Shown here piece by piece: positions 32,311 through 42,344 of a stretch of 64,000 bases of DNA (the first letter of the stretch is position 1; each line of letters opens with the position of its first letter). Origin of the DNA: Hexactinellida sp. DTS-2022 (Eukaryota > Porifera > Hexactinellida). The notes beneath the pieces are model-generated. The model ran no database searches. It saw nothing but the letters and a program-made list of their open reading frames with translations, and was not told where the DNA came from. The translations under genes were made by a program, and so were the position numbers. Location: assembly GCA_028753945.1 (NCBI GenBank), contig JAPNXP010000002.1, forward strand, positions 13,640,001 to 13,704,000, given 5' to 3'.

Positions 32311-32755
32311 AGCCCCATACTATATTAAGGTCCTCAAGATATGTCATGTGAATTGAATGAAAATTGATTTATTTATTAAATGTTAAGTTGTGTTTGAAAT
32401 CCTCTATAGAGATTTTGTATTATAAAATTTGTAATGTCATTGTGGTAAATGCAGGTGTGATATGGGTTAGTTTTTGGAAATTGCAAAAGCCCCATACTAT
32501 ATTAAGGTCCTCAAGATATGTCATGTGAATTGAATGAAAATTGATTTATTTATTAAGTGTTAAGTTGTGTTTGAAATCCTCTATAGAGATTTTGTATTAG
32601 AAAATTTGTAATGTCATTGTGGTAAATGCAGGTGTGATATGGATTAGTTTTTGGAAATAGCAAAAGCCCCATACTATATTAAGGTCCTCAAGATATGTCA
32701 TGTGAATTGAATGAAAATTGACTGATTTATTAAGTTTTAAGTTGTGCTCATATTT
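32311..32755 (+). repeat. Tandem repeat, 177-bp unit, about 2.5 copies
   Basis: AGCCCCATACTATATTAAGG starts at 32311, 32488 and 32665, exactly 177 bp apart. Units 1 and 2 differ at only a few positions. The third breaks off after about 90 bp, into the gag-like fragment. Confidence 0.92.
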
Positions 32756-33165
32756 CGCTGCTGGAACTCGCTGCTAACTTCACACTCGTCCGCCAGGAAA
32801 GGATCGAGCCGAGGCACTTTCATTAAGTTTATGTCTGGCCTCTTGAATTGTTTGGTAGCCTTACGTTGTTCCTCGGAGGACAGCCTGTCTGAGAAACATT
32901 TAGTCATGTAATCCCACTTCTAGTGACGTATCGTCAAAGTACTCGTTTTCAATTAACGAGGCAGGATCAAAAGCGGAGCTCGTATGTCATGCACCTGCTT
33001 GGGAACTGGGCATGTTAGGATCAGTTTCCATCTCGGCTGGAAGCACTACGTCATCTGGCTGAATTTGATTGTCGTCGTGATCCTCAGGTAATAATCCTGA
33101 TATTCTCCTTTCCAGCTTGGCTAGAGCTTGGAGAATATTGGCATTGAACGTCTCCTGAAGGGGAG
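32745..33165 (-). pseudogene. Decayed retroelement gag-like ORF fragment
   Basis: Minus-strand reading gives FNANILQALAKLERRISGLL, then an acidic region (PEDHDDNQIQPDDVV) and a stop near 32990. ENEYFDDTSLEVG follows, and in another frame LSSEEQRKATKQFKRPDI, MKVPRLDP and ADECEVSSEFQQRN. The 'KFKRPxNxxxxxVPxxxP' pattern resembles gag-like proteins of DIRS/Ngaro-type or related retroelements in invertebrates. GC content is higher than the surroundings. Family assignment is tentative; the coding origin is better supported. Confidence 0.5.
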
Positions 33166-33240
33166 AGTGTACAAAGGCCTAACGGCCTTTGTAGGAACAA
33201 TGTCCTTGGCCACTGCTGGGATTAGCCCAGTGCTCCATTT

Positions 33241-33386
33241 CACGGGCGTCACACGGCTCTGAAAAATCTCCGGCCAAACAGTTAAAGTGGTCCGGCCAAA
33301 ACCGGACCGTCCGATATAATATAGTAGAATATATGGAAACTGATCCCGCCATGGCCGGACCAGCCGAACCGTGTGCTACGCCTATG
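33241..33386. mobile_element. 146-bp GC-rich hAT-like MITE
   Basis: The left end CACGGGCGTCACACGG and the right end, reverse-complemented CATAGGCGTAGCACACGG, match with one small indel. The interior has repeated CCGGCC. The 8-bp duplication is not clear: CATTT lies on both sides but out of register. Confidence 0.65.
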
Positions 33387-33724
33387 CATTTGTTTGACAT
33401 TGGCTTCCGTTAGTAATGAACGAGTAATTGATCCGTTCTTATTTGCTTCGACTTAGACTGAAGTCCATCAGTCGAGCGTTTGGTGGCGCCACCCCTTTGA
33501 GGCATACTCACTGGTAGAGCCAAATTGACTGTTGTAGGAGGAAGGTTGGAAAAAAAAAACAATTTCATTTTCACTTTCAATTGAAATTAAATTAAATTTC
33601 ACTTTCACTTTAGATTGGCAACTAAGAGTATCACTTATTAAGCAAAGTGTTAAATTGCGTAAACTTGCAACATAACCATACTCTATCATTGACTAAGGTA
33701 GATTTGAAGAAGAATTACCAATTT

Positions 33725-34570
33725 TAACAAATAATTGAGCTTAATTAATAAATGTTAGTTGACCTTGAAATTGGTGTTAATTTATACTAATTAGCTAAAT
33801 ATCATTAATTTCAGCGATGATACAAGATAGAAACAAACTTTCCAATTTTTCAATTGATCCTTATGCTACGTAACACCTCTACAAATGGGTCATGACACCT
33901 TGAGGTGATGATGACATCGTAAAAAAATTAGTTTTACAATTTTGTGAATTATATAATTCGAATGGGTTGGTTGGGGTGGGTGTGAAGACCAGTGCCCGAT
34001 TAACCATGAGGCACCTGAGGCACAGGCCTCAGGCCCCCAGCCTCTAGGGGCTCTATCGGGAGGTCTAAGGGGCCCCCAAATTGAGCTGTGCCTCAGGCCC
34101 CCATCTAGCTTAATCGGGCCCTGGTGAAGACCCAACACACACACACACATAAAAAATGCTGACTCATCACCTATTATAATAATAATAATGGTCCGTATCC
34201 TCTCCACAGAACAGAGTTTTATTAACTAAAACTGAAATTTTAAAAACAGGTGTCTCATGGGTTACAGATGTCACCTGAGGTAACGATTTTTGATTAACAA
34301 ATTTTGGACACATTTCTACACCTTTCAATATTTGTCTGGTCCATAACTAAAAAATGTAATAGTAAACCCCTAATTTTTATTTAACCTTTAGATTCACCAT
34401 AAAATTCTGCGTCTGATGGGACAGGAAAATTCTTAATAATGGTTTTAATTCAAGCCATAAATAAGGGTTAAGATTTCTTTGTTTATTCACATTCAGTTTC
34501 AGTAAAACTGTTAAATCTAATTCTATTTTTTCAAAATGTAATAAATATATTTATTTCACTTATTATACAC
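33725..34570 (+). repeat. Solo dispersed copy of the array unit
   Basis: It follows the array unit order: AAATTGGTGTTAA, GATACAAGATAGAAACAAAC, CTTGAGGTGATGATGACATCG and AAAAAATGCTGA. Then come the GGTCCGTATCCTCTCCACAG and AAATTTTGGACACAT parts. It carries the hAT MITE at 33990 but lacks the fold-back hairpin. Confidence 0.82.
33990..34123. mobile_element. 134-bp hAT MITE (CAGTGCCCGATTAA)
   Basis: The ends CAGTGCCCGATTAACC and TTAATCGGGCCCTG carry an exact 8-bp duplication GTGAAGAC at 33982-33989 and 34124-34131. The interior contains CTCAGGCCCCC in both orientations. Confidence 0.93.
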
Positions 34571-34599
34571 TTATGAATGACAAAATTGATTTATTATTT

Positions 34600-35240
34600 T
34601 ATCTGTTGGTAGCTAGCCTCTAAGTTCCTTTTGAGTTTCATTGATTTGCTTACTGATTTTGTAAACAACAATAACAAATATTCATGATGAAGTCTATGCG
34701 CGATTTTGGTTCAAGTACTACTCCAAGTGTACTGCGATAGTTAGTCCAAATGCGAATTGACTCTAACTTCATGTTAATGGGTGACGATTATTAGCTATAC
34801 GTATTATGTATATATTTGAGGCATTTAGGGTTCGTGAAGTAATTGAAATAATGTTAGGGGTTCGCCGGGGGAAATAAGTTAGAGAATCACTGAACTAAAT
34901 GGCACTAATTTTTACCATGAAGTAGATTATGAACTCTACCTAATAGCATGTTCATGCTCATTAGGGTTCGCACTTGGTCAGTCCAAACTAACTACCGCTG
35001 TGAAAATACGTACACTTAAAAATTAGTGAATTTGAACTTAAATCGCATTATACGCAACATTAATCTTTGAAATTTGTAAATGCGAAATTCGGAATCAGCT
35101 TACTTGTTTGCCTAAATTAACAATGGAAACTATTCTCTCTCAATTATAGATGCGGTTTCTATTCCCCTATCACCTTAATTCAATCCGGACAAGCAAACAA
35201 ACACATAAACACACAACAACCGATTTTTATATTATAAATT
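34600..35240 (+). repeat. 142-bp/CCGGACAAACA family copy, interrupted
   Basis: Part of the 142-bp unit (TTGTAAACAACAATAACAAA) lies at about 34600-34690. After roughly 370 bp of other sequence the family resumes at 35075 with AAATGCGAAATTCGGAATCA and CAATCCGGACAAGCAAACAA. The intervening sequence is not identified. Confidence 0.7.
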
Positions 35241-35480
35241 TTGAGTAGAAGAAGTAAATTAAAGTATATCTATCGAATAGTGCCTTGCTACCCTATAATT
35301 TATGGGTCCTTGATAAAACACAACTTTTTTTGGGGGATCCCCCGAAAAATTCCTTAGAGTGGAACACTGAAGGGGACCCTGTGATGAATATATTTAATAC
35401 ACCACAGAGATATTCTAAATAATTGGACTCGTGACATAGTAAGGTCTAGCAGCGGGCTTGTAACAACAATTTAACAATTA
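35241..35480. other. Non-coding spacer
   Basis: No feature recognised; the stretch ends at the TA preceding the pogo-like MITE. Confidence 0.35.
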
Positions 35481-35675
35481 CAGTCAGGATCTTTTATTGT
35501 GAACATTCAAGGGACCAAAAATTGTCTTCATAATAGAAAGACTTTATAATAAGCGAACTCAACTTAATACAAACCCTATGTAAGTTGTTAAATTGGGACC
35601 ATAGGGCTTGTTCATAATAAAAAAAACTTCATATTAAGCAGACGAAATCTTGTTCACAATAAGCAGACCTGACTG
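35481..35675. mobile_element. 195-bp pogo/mariner-like MITE
   Basis: CAGTCAGGATCTTTTATTGT and the right end (reverse-complemented CAGTCAGGTCTGCTTATTGT) are inverted repeats of about 24 bp. TA lies at 35479-35480 and 35676-35677. Confidence 0.85.
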
Positions 35676-35679
35676 TATA

Positions 35680-35850
35680 TGAATTATCTGCCGTACAGTT
35701 TGTGAATAAAGATTGTGAGGTAATTGTGGTTCTATACACTTTCCCAGGTTCGAGGCAATAAGCAGTTGAATTGATAGACTGTATTCAGAAACAAGAGATG
35801 TCCAGCGTAAACTACAATCACAGAAGAATGGATTGTCAGCATAGATGATC
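35680..35850 (-). pseudogene. LRR C-terminal-cap fragment related to the LRR-EGF receptor
   Basis: The minus-strand reading IIYADNPFFCDCSLRWTSLV is almost identical to residues 307-325 of the receptor gene. SEYSLSIQ follows, and after a one-base shift the sequence matching GKVYRTTITSQSLYT in that gene. Only this segment is present, bounded by a MITE on one side and an inverted repeat on the other. It is a third locus of the family, and closer to the functional gene than the 7.6-8.8 kb copy. Confidence 0.88.
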
Positions 35851-36131
35851 TCAAAAATTCCATTCTCCAGTTGTGTCCTTATCCAATCGAGTGACCCCTC
35901 TTTCGACTCCATTCAACTACCTGAATATAATTATATACATACCGACCCTGTAAAACGTGAATTGATAAAATTATTCAATATTTATGGTAAATCACGGTTA
36001 ATCTCGAATAACTTTTTCAATTCACGTTTTACATGGTCGGTATGTGTATAATTATGCTCAAGTAGTTGAGTGGAGTCGAAAGAGGGGTCACTCGATTGAT
36101 AAGGACACAATTGGAGAATGGAATATTTGAT
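35848..36131. repeat. Long fold-back: 115-120 bp arms around a ~45-bp spacer
   Basis: The segment from about 35848 to 35967 (TTCCATTCTCCAGTTGTGTC to ATTGATAAAATTATTC) is repeated inverted at about 36012-36131 with few mismatches. The left arm begins exactly where the LRR fragment ends. In one frame the left arm reads ESKEGSLDWIRTQLENG, so the arm may be derived from coding sequence. Confidence 0.88.
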
Positions 36132-37337
36132 ATATTCCAGCGTTGCTATGGCAAAATTCTTCCAAAATATAAAATATGGTCATCCAAAATTCCAAATATG
36201 GTCAAATTATCGGAAATTTTACTTCGAAACCGAATTCAACAATAAAAGACGATTTAACTTAATTTGAACAAGTTTTTATGGGAGACAAGCCCGGCGAACA
36301 CTATCAGACGTGGTTACTTTGGCGAGCTGTTATGGCCGATATAGACACTCTTTCAATTGCCTCAATATCCAAAAATGTTCACCCTAAATCAAAGTTCATA
36401 CATGTGTACAAATTTTGGTGCTTTTATCAAAAAAATGAACAATCTGTTGAAATTTTATGGCTATGCCGCTGGACTAATATCAGAAAAGGCAGAAAGAATT
36501 TTTTGTTCCGGCCAAATAAAAATAATGTGCCTGGCTATTGGGAGTAAAAAAATTGGTTCAGCCTGACCAGACTGGCCGATCGTGATATCAAGGTTTGACA
36601 ATGAAATATCGGGATTACAATAATATCGAAAAGATTGATACCATAAATTCCAGGAATTATCACGATCCTTTTATTAAATATCAAAAATATCGGTGATATC
36701 GGAATCCCCCCATATTTCGATATTTTAAAAATGTCGAGATATCGGCCATTTTTGCAAAAATCGTATGGATTTCGGAGTTTTTTATCGATATTTGTTGAAT
36801 CTGGCTTGCTGATATTATACTGTTAGTGCTTACTATTTTCTGCTTGTCTTTTGCGTATATTTATTCCCAATAAGTTACAATCATCCAAGTAAATGTAGAT
36901 TTAAAAGAGTTTCATTGGCCAATTAAAATGGCCAATTTTCTCTGATCTAAATTTAATATAATACAAATACTCTCAAAATTGTAAATAAATATTAATTTAA
37001 TGAGTTTCCGAAGTTTAGCTAATGAATTACAAATGAATTACTAGTCATATTCTAAGTGAACAAAGCTAATCATTATGTAGATTTGCAAATAACAGAAATG
37101 ATAGATAATAGTGTTGATATTTATTTTCAAGATAGATATTCGACGAGCTTGAAATGTTTTTTCCTCTTTTGGGAATGAAACCCATAAAGGAAAATATCTG
37201 TCATTCTTCTTTTTTCAGGACTAGAACATCAATTTTCAGCCAGATTGCGGCACAAAATAACTCTACATCCCCTCCCCAAACAGATAGTTTTGATAAATTA
37301 CTTTTAGAAATGTATTCATCAACCTTTTGATTATTCT
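36132..37337. other. Mostly non-coding, with an unassigned ORF and ATATCG-rich tract
   Basis: An 89-codon ORF at 36278-36547 (+) starts MGDKPGEHYQTWLLW. Its composition is protein-like but I do not recognise it; it may be a transposon remnant. At 36590-36780 there are many degenerate GATATCG motifs on both strands. Otherwise nothing. Confidence 0.35.
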
Positions 37338-37341
37338 TTAC

Positions 37342-37843
37342 CAAGACATACTTTTCGCAGGAGATGACGTACTCATAAACATTAACAATTTTATTCGAAC
37401 TTCTTCATGCTTATTTTCGTCTCCTGATACCCACCAGCTAATAGACCTGAATATACAGTTCCCATCTGGAATTATAGATACTTTTGCCTTTACCATACAA
37501 TTCTCTATAGGAAATTTTGAATTGATGGAATATTTTAAAGGTGGATGTATCCCACACAAATTCAAAATTTCCTTACATTTATTTCTTCTCCATTCAACAT
37601 TAACAGGCATAAAATAAGATTTTGATTTTTTAATTCTGTTTTCGAATCCCAATGAGTTCTTCGATTCAGTATAATAATCAATTAATTTCAAAGGAAGAGA
37701 AACAATCAAATGATCATTATCCAATTTGGAATATTTGGCAGGCTTTTCACAATTTGAATCGTTTGAGATTTCCTCCTTCTTATCAAATTGCTCACTTGAA
37801 TGCTTGCCTAAACAACTTATATTGTATATTGTAGAATGTTTTC
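37342..37843 (-). CDS. OTU-domain (cysteine protease-like) exon, partial
   Basis: The minus-strand frame is open from about 37843 to 37342. It contains the OTU catalytic start PDGNCIFRSISWWVSGDENK, with the DGNC Asp and Cys, after a Cys-rich stretch (CKEILNLCGIHPPLKYS). An AG (CATAG) lies just before the open frame and a GTAAAG donor-like sequence ends it at 37341, so it could be an internal exon. The catalytic His part is absent from the window. OTU domains occur in deubiquitinases and in many transposon- or retroelement-borne proteins. With repeats all around, a mobile origin is likely, but this is inference. Confidence 0.5.
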
Positions 37844-37973
37844 TATGTCATCAGCGCTCGGAAGATTTTTTGTTGCCAATCGTTTATTATAGTAATTACT
37901 ACTCCAACAACTGAAAACAGCATCCGTGTGTACATTTGTCTGTAAAGATGCATTATTCACACCGATGAATTGT

Positions 37974-38312
37974 TCATGGGTCTAAAATGAGTAATACTTT
38001 ATAGAAATACTTTCCTAAATGGTCTCGCATTCTATCACGATACCAGATTTGTAACAAGCCTATATATTCATTAAATCCTCGAGTAGCCATATATTTAAGA
38101 TAAACAAGTGATTCAGCAATTTGATTTATTTCGATATCGTACGTACTTACAACAAACTCTGTAAATAAATTATCTAAAACTTCAGAAACTATTTCTCGAT
38201 AGAAATTTAATTCATTTTCGCCTTGTTCGATATTCTTGGAATATCTCTCGTCTAAGATAGAGAAATGAGAACTGTCCTTTTCAGAAACACCATTCAATAG
38301 ATATCTGATCAT
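37974..38312 (-). CDS. Unassigned ORF upstream of the OTU exon
   Basis: The 112-residue open frame on the minus strand has protein-like composition (SILDERYSKNIEQGENELNF, ATRGFNEYIGLLQIWYRDRM). No known domain is recognised. It is co-oriented with the OTU exon about 130 bp downstream and might be another exon or fragment of the same element. The ATG at 38312 is only the first in frame. Confidence 0.3.
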   Translation of the reverse strand: MIRYLLNGVSEKDSSHFSILDERYSKNIEQGENELNFYREIVSEVLDNLFTEFVVSTYDIEINQIAESLVYLKYMATRGFNEYIGLLQIWYRDRMRDHLGKYFYKVLLILDP

Positions 38313-38730
38313 TTCCCGAGTGTTGCACCATTTTTCTCCCGTTATCTATTCAAATTTACCTAATAGTTTGTTGTATTAAACTCGAGTAAATTCTTTAGAA
38401 AATCTATTTTTTCCTCGATCGATAAAGTCAGGAAGTTCTTTAATTTCTGGTTTCGTATTGGTGAAGAGTTCGCAATTACTTATCCACTTATGCTTAATAC
38501 CTTTTTGCATGCTTTCATATTCAACATAATATTGAATCTTAGAAAGGGATGAAATTTCAAAATTTTAGCTTTTACATTGAAGGGTTCATGAAAATTATTT
38601 CGCTTTTTCCCAGAAATTTCTGGATTTCGCATAAACCAGGGATTCGCAATTTTTGCAGCATACCGGCCACATTTAGGTAAGGACATATCATTACCGGCCG
38701 CATCTAAATTTTTTTTTTTTTTGTATGAAA
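38313..38730. other. Non-coding stretch with poly-T
   Basis: CCGGCC(A/G)CAT motifs lie near 38665 and 38695 and a 13-15 bp T run near 38710. No gene is recognised. Confidence 0.35.
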
Positions 38731-38734
38731 CTAT

Positions 38735-38925
38735 TGGCTTATAGCCTTAAAAGCGCAATTGTTGTGTGTTTGTGTGTGTGTGTGTGTGTGTGTTTGTCCA
38801 GAATTAATAGGAAAGACTACGAGTCCTAGAAAGCTGAAAATTTGTATACAGGGGTAATTTTGACTGCGACAACGATCTATTGGTTTTTGAAGAGAAATAT
38901 TTACATTTGAAGGTGACAAAATATG
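38735..38925 (-). repeat. Inverted copy of the 15.48-15.80 kb dispersed repeat
   Basis: It contains a (GT)n microsatellite at about 38763-38794, then TTTGTCCAGAATTAATAGGA, GACTACGAGTCCTAGAAAGC and CGACAACGATCTATTGG. These are the reverse complement of 15650-15770. Confidence 0.75.
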
Positions 38926-39184
38926 TTAGCCAATTAAATTCGAGGGTTTGTTAGTATGGATTAGCAGATTTCATCAATTAGTATAAATAGATTGTGCATA
39001 ATAGAAATATTTTCTGAGGCTCCAATTTGATTGATTGAAAATAAATTCATTTAACCAATCAATCATCTGTCTATTCTATTGCCTGTTTTTCTTTTAGTAT
39101 TAGTAATTTGATTCGAGCTTTCTTATCGTGCAACTGAAATTTATTGAGCTATTAAAACTCATTATTAATGTCATTGCTTTTTGG

Positions 39185-39320
39185 GGAGGGAAAGGCCGCG
39201 AAGCGGCCGTTAATTGTATTGCGTAGTGCCTAACACGAACGAACAAAAGTCGCGAAGCTACTTTTGTGAGAGAGTGATCCGTCGCGAAGCGACCGAGACC
39301 GAAGGGCTCGTAATAATAAT
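39185..39320 (-). repeat. Hairpin-cluster repeat, inverted relative to 14932-15047
   Basis: GGCCGCGAAGCGGCC lies at 39194-39208, AAAGTCGCGAAGCTACTTTT follows at about 39246, and GTCGCGAAGCGACCGAGACC near 39281. The order is exactly the reverse of the 14.9-15.0 kb copy. One arm of the middle hairpin has a mismatch. Confidence 0.85.
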
Positions 39321-39325
39321 ATACC

Positions 39326-39720
39326 AAAGCACTAAGACCAATACTGGGCCACTATACAATAGTATAGTCGGCACAGTAATAAAGGTAGTAAGATTAGAAC
39401 TGGGCCACTATACTATAGTATAGTTGGCACAGTAAAACTCATAATAAAGGCAGTGAGATTAGAACTGGGCCACTATACTATACTATACTATACTATACTA
39501 TACTATACTATACTATAGTGACTAAGTCGGCACAGTAATAATAAAGGCAGTGATTTCAATACTGGGCACTATACTAAAGTATAGTCGGCACAGTAATAAT
39601 AAAGGCAGTGATTTCAATACTGGGCCACTATACTATAGTATAGTCGGCACAGTAATAAAGGCAGTGATTACAATACTGGGCCACTATACTATATTATAGT
39701 CGGCACAGTATAAATATAAA
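39326..39720 (-). repeat. Palindromic minisatellite, six ~60-bp units
   Basis: Each unit reads GGCAGTGATT, CAATACTGGGCC, ACTATACTATAGTATAGT and CGGCACAGTAATAATAAA. The third unit has its palindrome centre expanded by a (TATAC)n run at about 39474-39517. It is the same unit as the block at 42345-43030, in opposite orientation. Confidence 0.92.
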
Positions 39721-39842
39721 GTGGCAATTGTGCGTTCAAAGATAAGATCGGAAATGAATAGTTTACTATGTTATATTCAACAGTGACAGATTATTTTCTT
39801 CATTTCAGGAATAAATTCCTTGTAGATCTCTATAAAGCCCAC

Positions 39843-39875
39843 CATACACGATGCAACATTGTTGCATCGTGTATG
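39843..39875. repeat. Perfect 33-bp palindrome
   Basis: CATACACGATGCAACA is followed by one T and its exact reverse complement. Several TTGTTGCA/TGCAACA motifs follow up to 39940. It could be a cruciform or the fused ends of an element. No clear host element is seen. Confidence 0.9.
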
Positions 39876-39940
39876 TTGATTACAACATTTGTTGCACCGT
39901 GATGTTGATTGTTGCACGCAATATTGTTGCACGAAATATT

Positions 39941-40377
39941 GAACTTCAGTACATGTTTTCAGAATATTTTGGTTTGCATTCTTGCATTTTTTCACCTTCT
40001 CAAAACAATTGAATAATTCACATGTCATGACTTTATAATATGTTTAATTTATTGCTTACTTACTCTGTACTCTGGTTCAACCTACCTTTGATTCCCGAAA
40101 ATTAGACACCCCTTCCCTATGCCACACTTTTTTAATCATTGTGTAAAACAAAAGTCGATAGTCTGTCTAGCACAGGGATAGAAAATTTATCAACAAGAAT
40201 CCCTTAAGAACAGTACCTTTGTTGCTACACACATTATCCAACGCTGATTAGATCCGGTAGCACCCGGAGTCCGTCGATAATAGCAGCTCTCCTCTCCCGC
40301 AGAGAAATACGGTCCTCCGACATCATTAAAAAGAAAAGAAATTCAAGATGAAATGTCGAAATCTAACACTTCAGTCA
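39941..40377. other. Non-coding stretch, possible short transposon remnant
   Basis: The minus-strand reading MSEDRISLRERRAAIIDGL at about 40,324-40,240 is short and open, with codon-like composition and higher GC than its surroundings. It stops after about 30 residues. I cannot assign it. Confidence 0.3.
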
Positions 40378-40497
40378 TTGAAAATTGGTCAGGGATATTA
40401 TTACCCTGGCTAGTGGATATTTATAATCATAACAAGCATAGGTCGTTGTCAAGAACTCCTGGGAATTATATTATGGTATAATCAGGTAGATCCTCAC
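40378..40497 (+). pseudogene. Retroelement integrase-core fragment (possible)
   Basis: The reading NWSGILLPWLVDIYNHNKH followed by RSLSRTPGNYIM fits the 'W...LVxxYNxxxHRSLxxTP' pattern at the end of retroviral-type integrase cores. Only about 40 residues remain, ending in a stop, so the call rests on one motif. Confidence 0.4.
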
Positions 40498-40604
40498 CCA
40501 TCATTTGAAATCTATAACATTATTTGAATCTTTTACGCCTAGTTTTGTTGAATCATGTTCAAACCCAAACGCCGAAGCAATTTCTTCCATAGGACATCTA
40601 TATT

Positions 40605-41250
40605 ATTAAATCTCGATTGTTGTGTGTTTGTTTGTGTGTTTGTGTGTTTGTCCGGATTGTATTAAAGTGATGGGGGACTAGAAAGTAGAAACCGCATTTA
40701 TAATTGAGATAGAGACTAAGTTCCAAATGTCATAATAGGTAAACATATGTTATAATAGGTAAATAAGTATGCTGAACACGAATTTCGCATTTATAAATTA
40801 TAATATGAATATTTATTGTTGTTGTTTACAAAAATAGGTAAACAAATTAATGAAAATTCAAAATCAACCTAAAAGTTTGCTCTCAACGGGTATTATAGCT
40901 AAACAAGTATGCTGAACACGAAATTCGCATTTATAAATATATAATATGAATATTTGTTGTTGTTGTTGACACAAATAAGTAAACAAATTAATGAAATTCA
41001 AAATCAATCTAGAAGTTAGCTTTCAACGGGATTATAGGTAAACAACTATGCTGAACACGAATTTCGCATTTATAAATTTAGAATATTAGAAACAAGTTAA
41101 AACTATGGAAATCTTATAAAGAGAAGTATATAACGTCCCTTTTTACCATTTTCCAAGGCAGAAAGGGTGAGGAGTAAGGCCGCACAGCGGCCGTTAACTT
41201 GAGATGCGTAGCACCGATCTGTCGCAAAGCGACCGAGACCGAAGGGCTCG
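40605..41250 (-). repeat. 142-bp tandem/CCGGACAAACA/hairpin repeat, inverted copy
   Basis: From right to left it runs as follows. Hairpin cluster: GTCGCAAAGCGACCGAGACC at about 41221 and GGCCGCACAGCGGCCG near 41179. Then about three 142-bp units (AACACGAATTTCGCATTTAT, 40,770-41,080). Then TATAATTGAGATAGAG, TTGTCCGGATTGTATT and a final TATTATTAAATCTCGATTG. This is the fullest copy of the family and shows that the hairpins and tandem units belong to one element. Confidence 0.82.
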
Positions 41251-41770
41251 TATAATCTAAGTAACGATTTGCGATTTCATGCAGATTTGAAAGAAAGAAT
41301 AACAATTCATACTTTATCACAGACTCGGAAAATCCAAATTGAGAACCATCGTAGAATAATCAAGAATCAGATTTCAAATGAAAAACTTGAAATAGGAATG
41401 AGTGGGTTTATGCCAGGGGTTCTCAAACTCGCCTTTTTAAGCCGCATGCGGCCGGATTGCTTCTTTAGTGCGGCCGGTAGCAGCAATGCGTAAACATGTT
41501 CTACGAGGGAAATTTTTAATTTTGGTACATTTAAGGAATTTTTAACATGCTTTAGCACTAGAAATTTGATATATTTTTTGTTTTAGAATCTAATACTATA
41601 GGACTGCCATATAACTGACTATTTACTCTAACCACAAATCAATTAATTAACGTGTATAAAAAATACTGGGGGAAAACCCCGAGACCCCTTATAATTCGCT
41701 CACCTTGTTTCTTGGACACCCTGTTTTGAACATTTCTGGATCCGCTAGTGATTTTTATACATATATTAAT
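41251..41770. other. Spacer before the large array
   Basis: A GCCGCATGCGGCCGG palindromic stretch lies at about 41440, in GGGGTTCTCAAACTCGCC... context. Such 'CAGGGGTTCTCAAAC' beginnings occur at hAT ends, here CCAGGGGTTCTCAAAC near 41412. No matching right end was found. Nothing else. Confidence 0.35.
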
Positions 41771-42344
41771 ATAAAGATTACTGTGCAGACTATACAATAG
41801 TATAGTGGCCCAGTATTGGTCTTAGTGCTGTTTCGTGAGATTTTAACTCATTTGTATTAGTGAACCATGGATATTGTACTAGCGTGAGGTTTTGACTCGT
41901 TTTGTTGAAATATCATCATTGGCTCATCCCCAGAACAGAGTTAAATTAACTAAGGGCCCAGAAATTCAGGACAGGTGTCTCATGTGTTACAGATGTGCAC
42001 CTGGGCTCACGATTTTTTATCAGATTTTTTGGACACATTTTTACACCTGTTTAATGTTAGAAAAGGAACAATAAATAGTGCGCGAATATTCAATTTATAT
42101 ACATTCGATAGAGAATCTAATTCTACACCTTTTCACAGTGCACGAATTTTTAAATTGCGTTTCGTTAGTGCAACAATAGAGTTGCAAATTCCCTTTGTTT
42201 ACTAACACTTCAGTTCAATTAAAAGTGTTAAATCTAATTGCATTGTTTCAATTTGTAATAATTATATTGATTCAACTTGTGAGATCGGTTAGGCTTCTAT
42301 TTTTCCAATTGAAAACTAGATTTACATTCCATAACAACAGCAGG

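Noticed and set aside
36590..36780. GATATCG-rich tract as a regulatory cluster
   Set aside because: The motifs are degenerate, irregularly spaced and on both strands; a worn repeat is the simpler reading.
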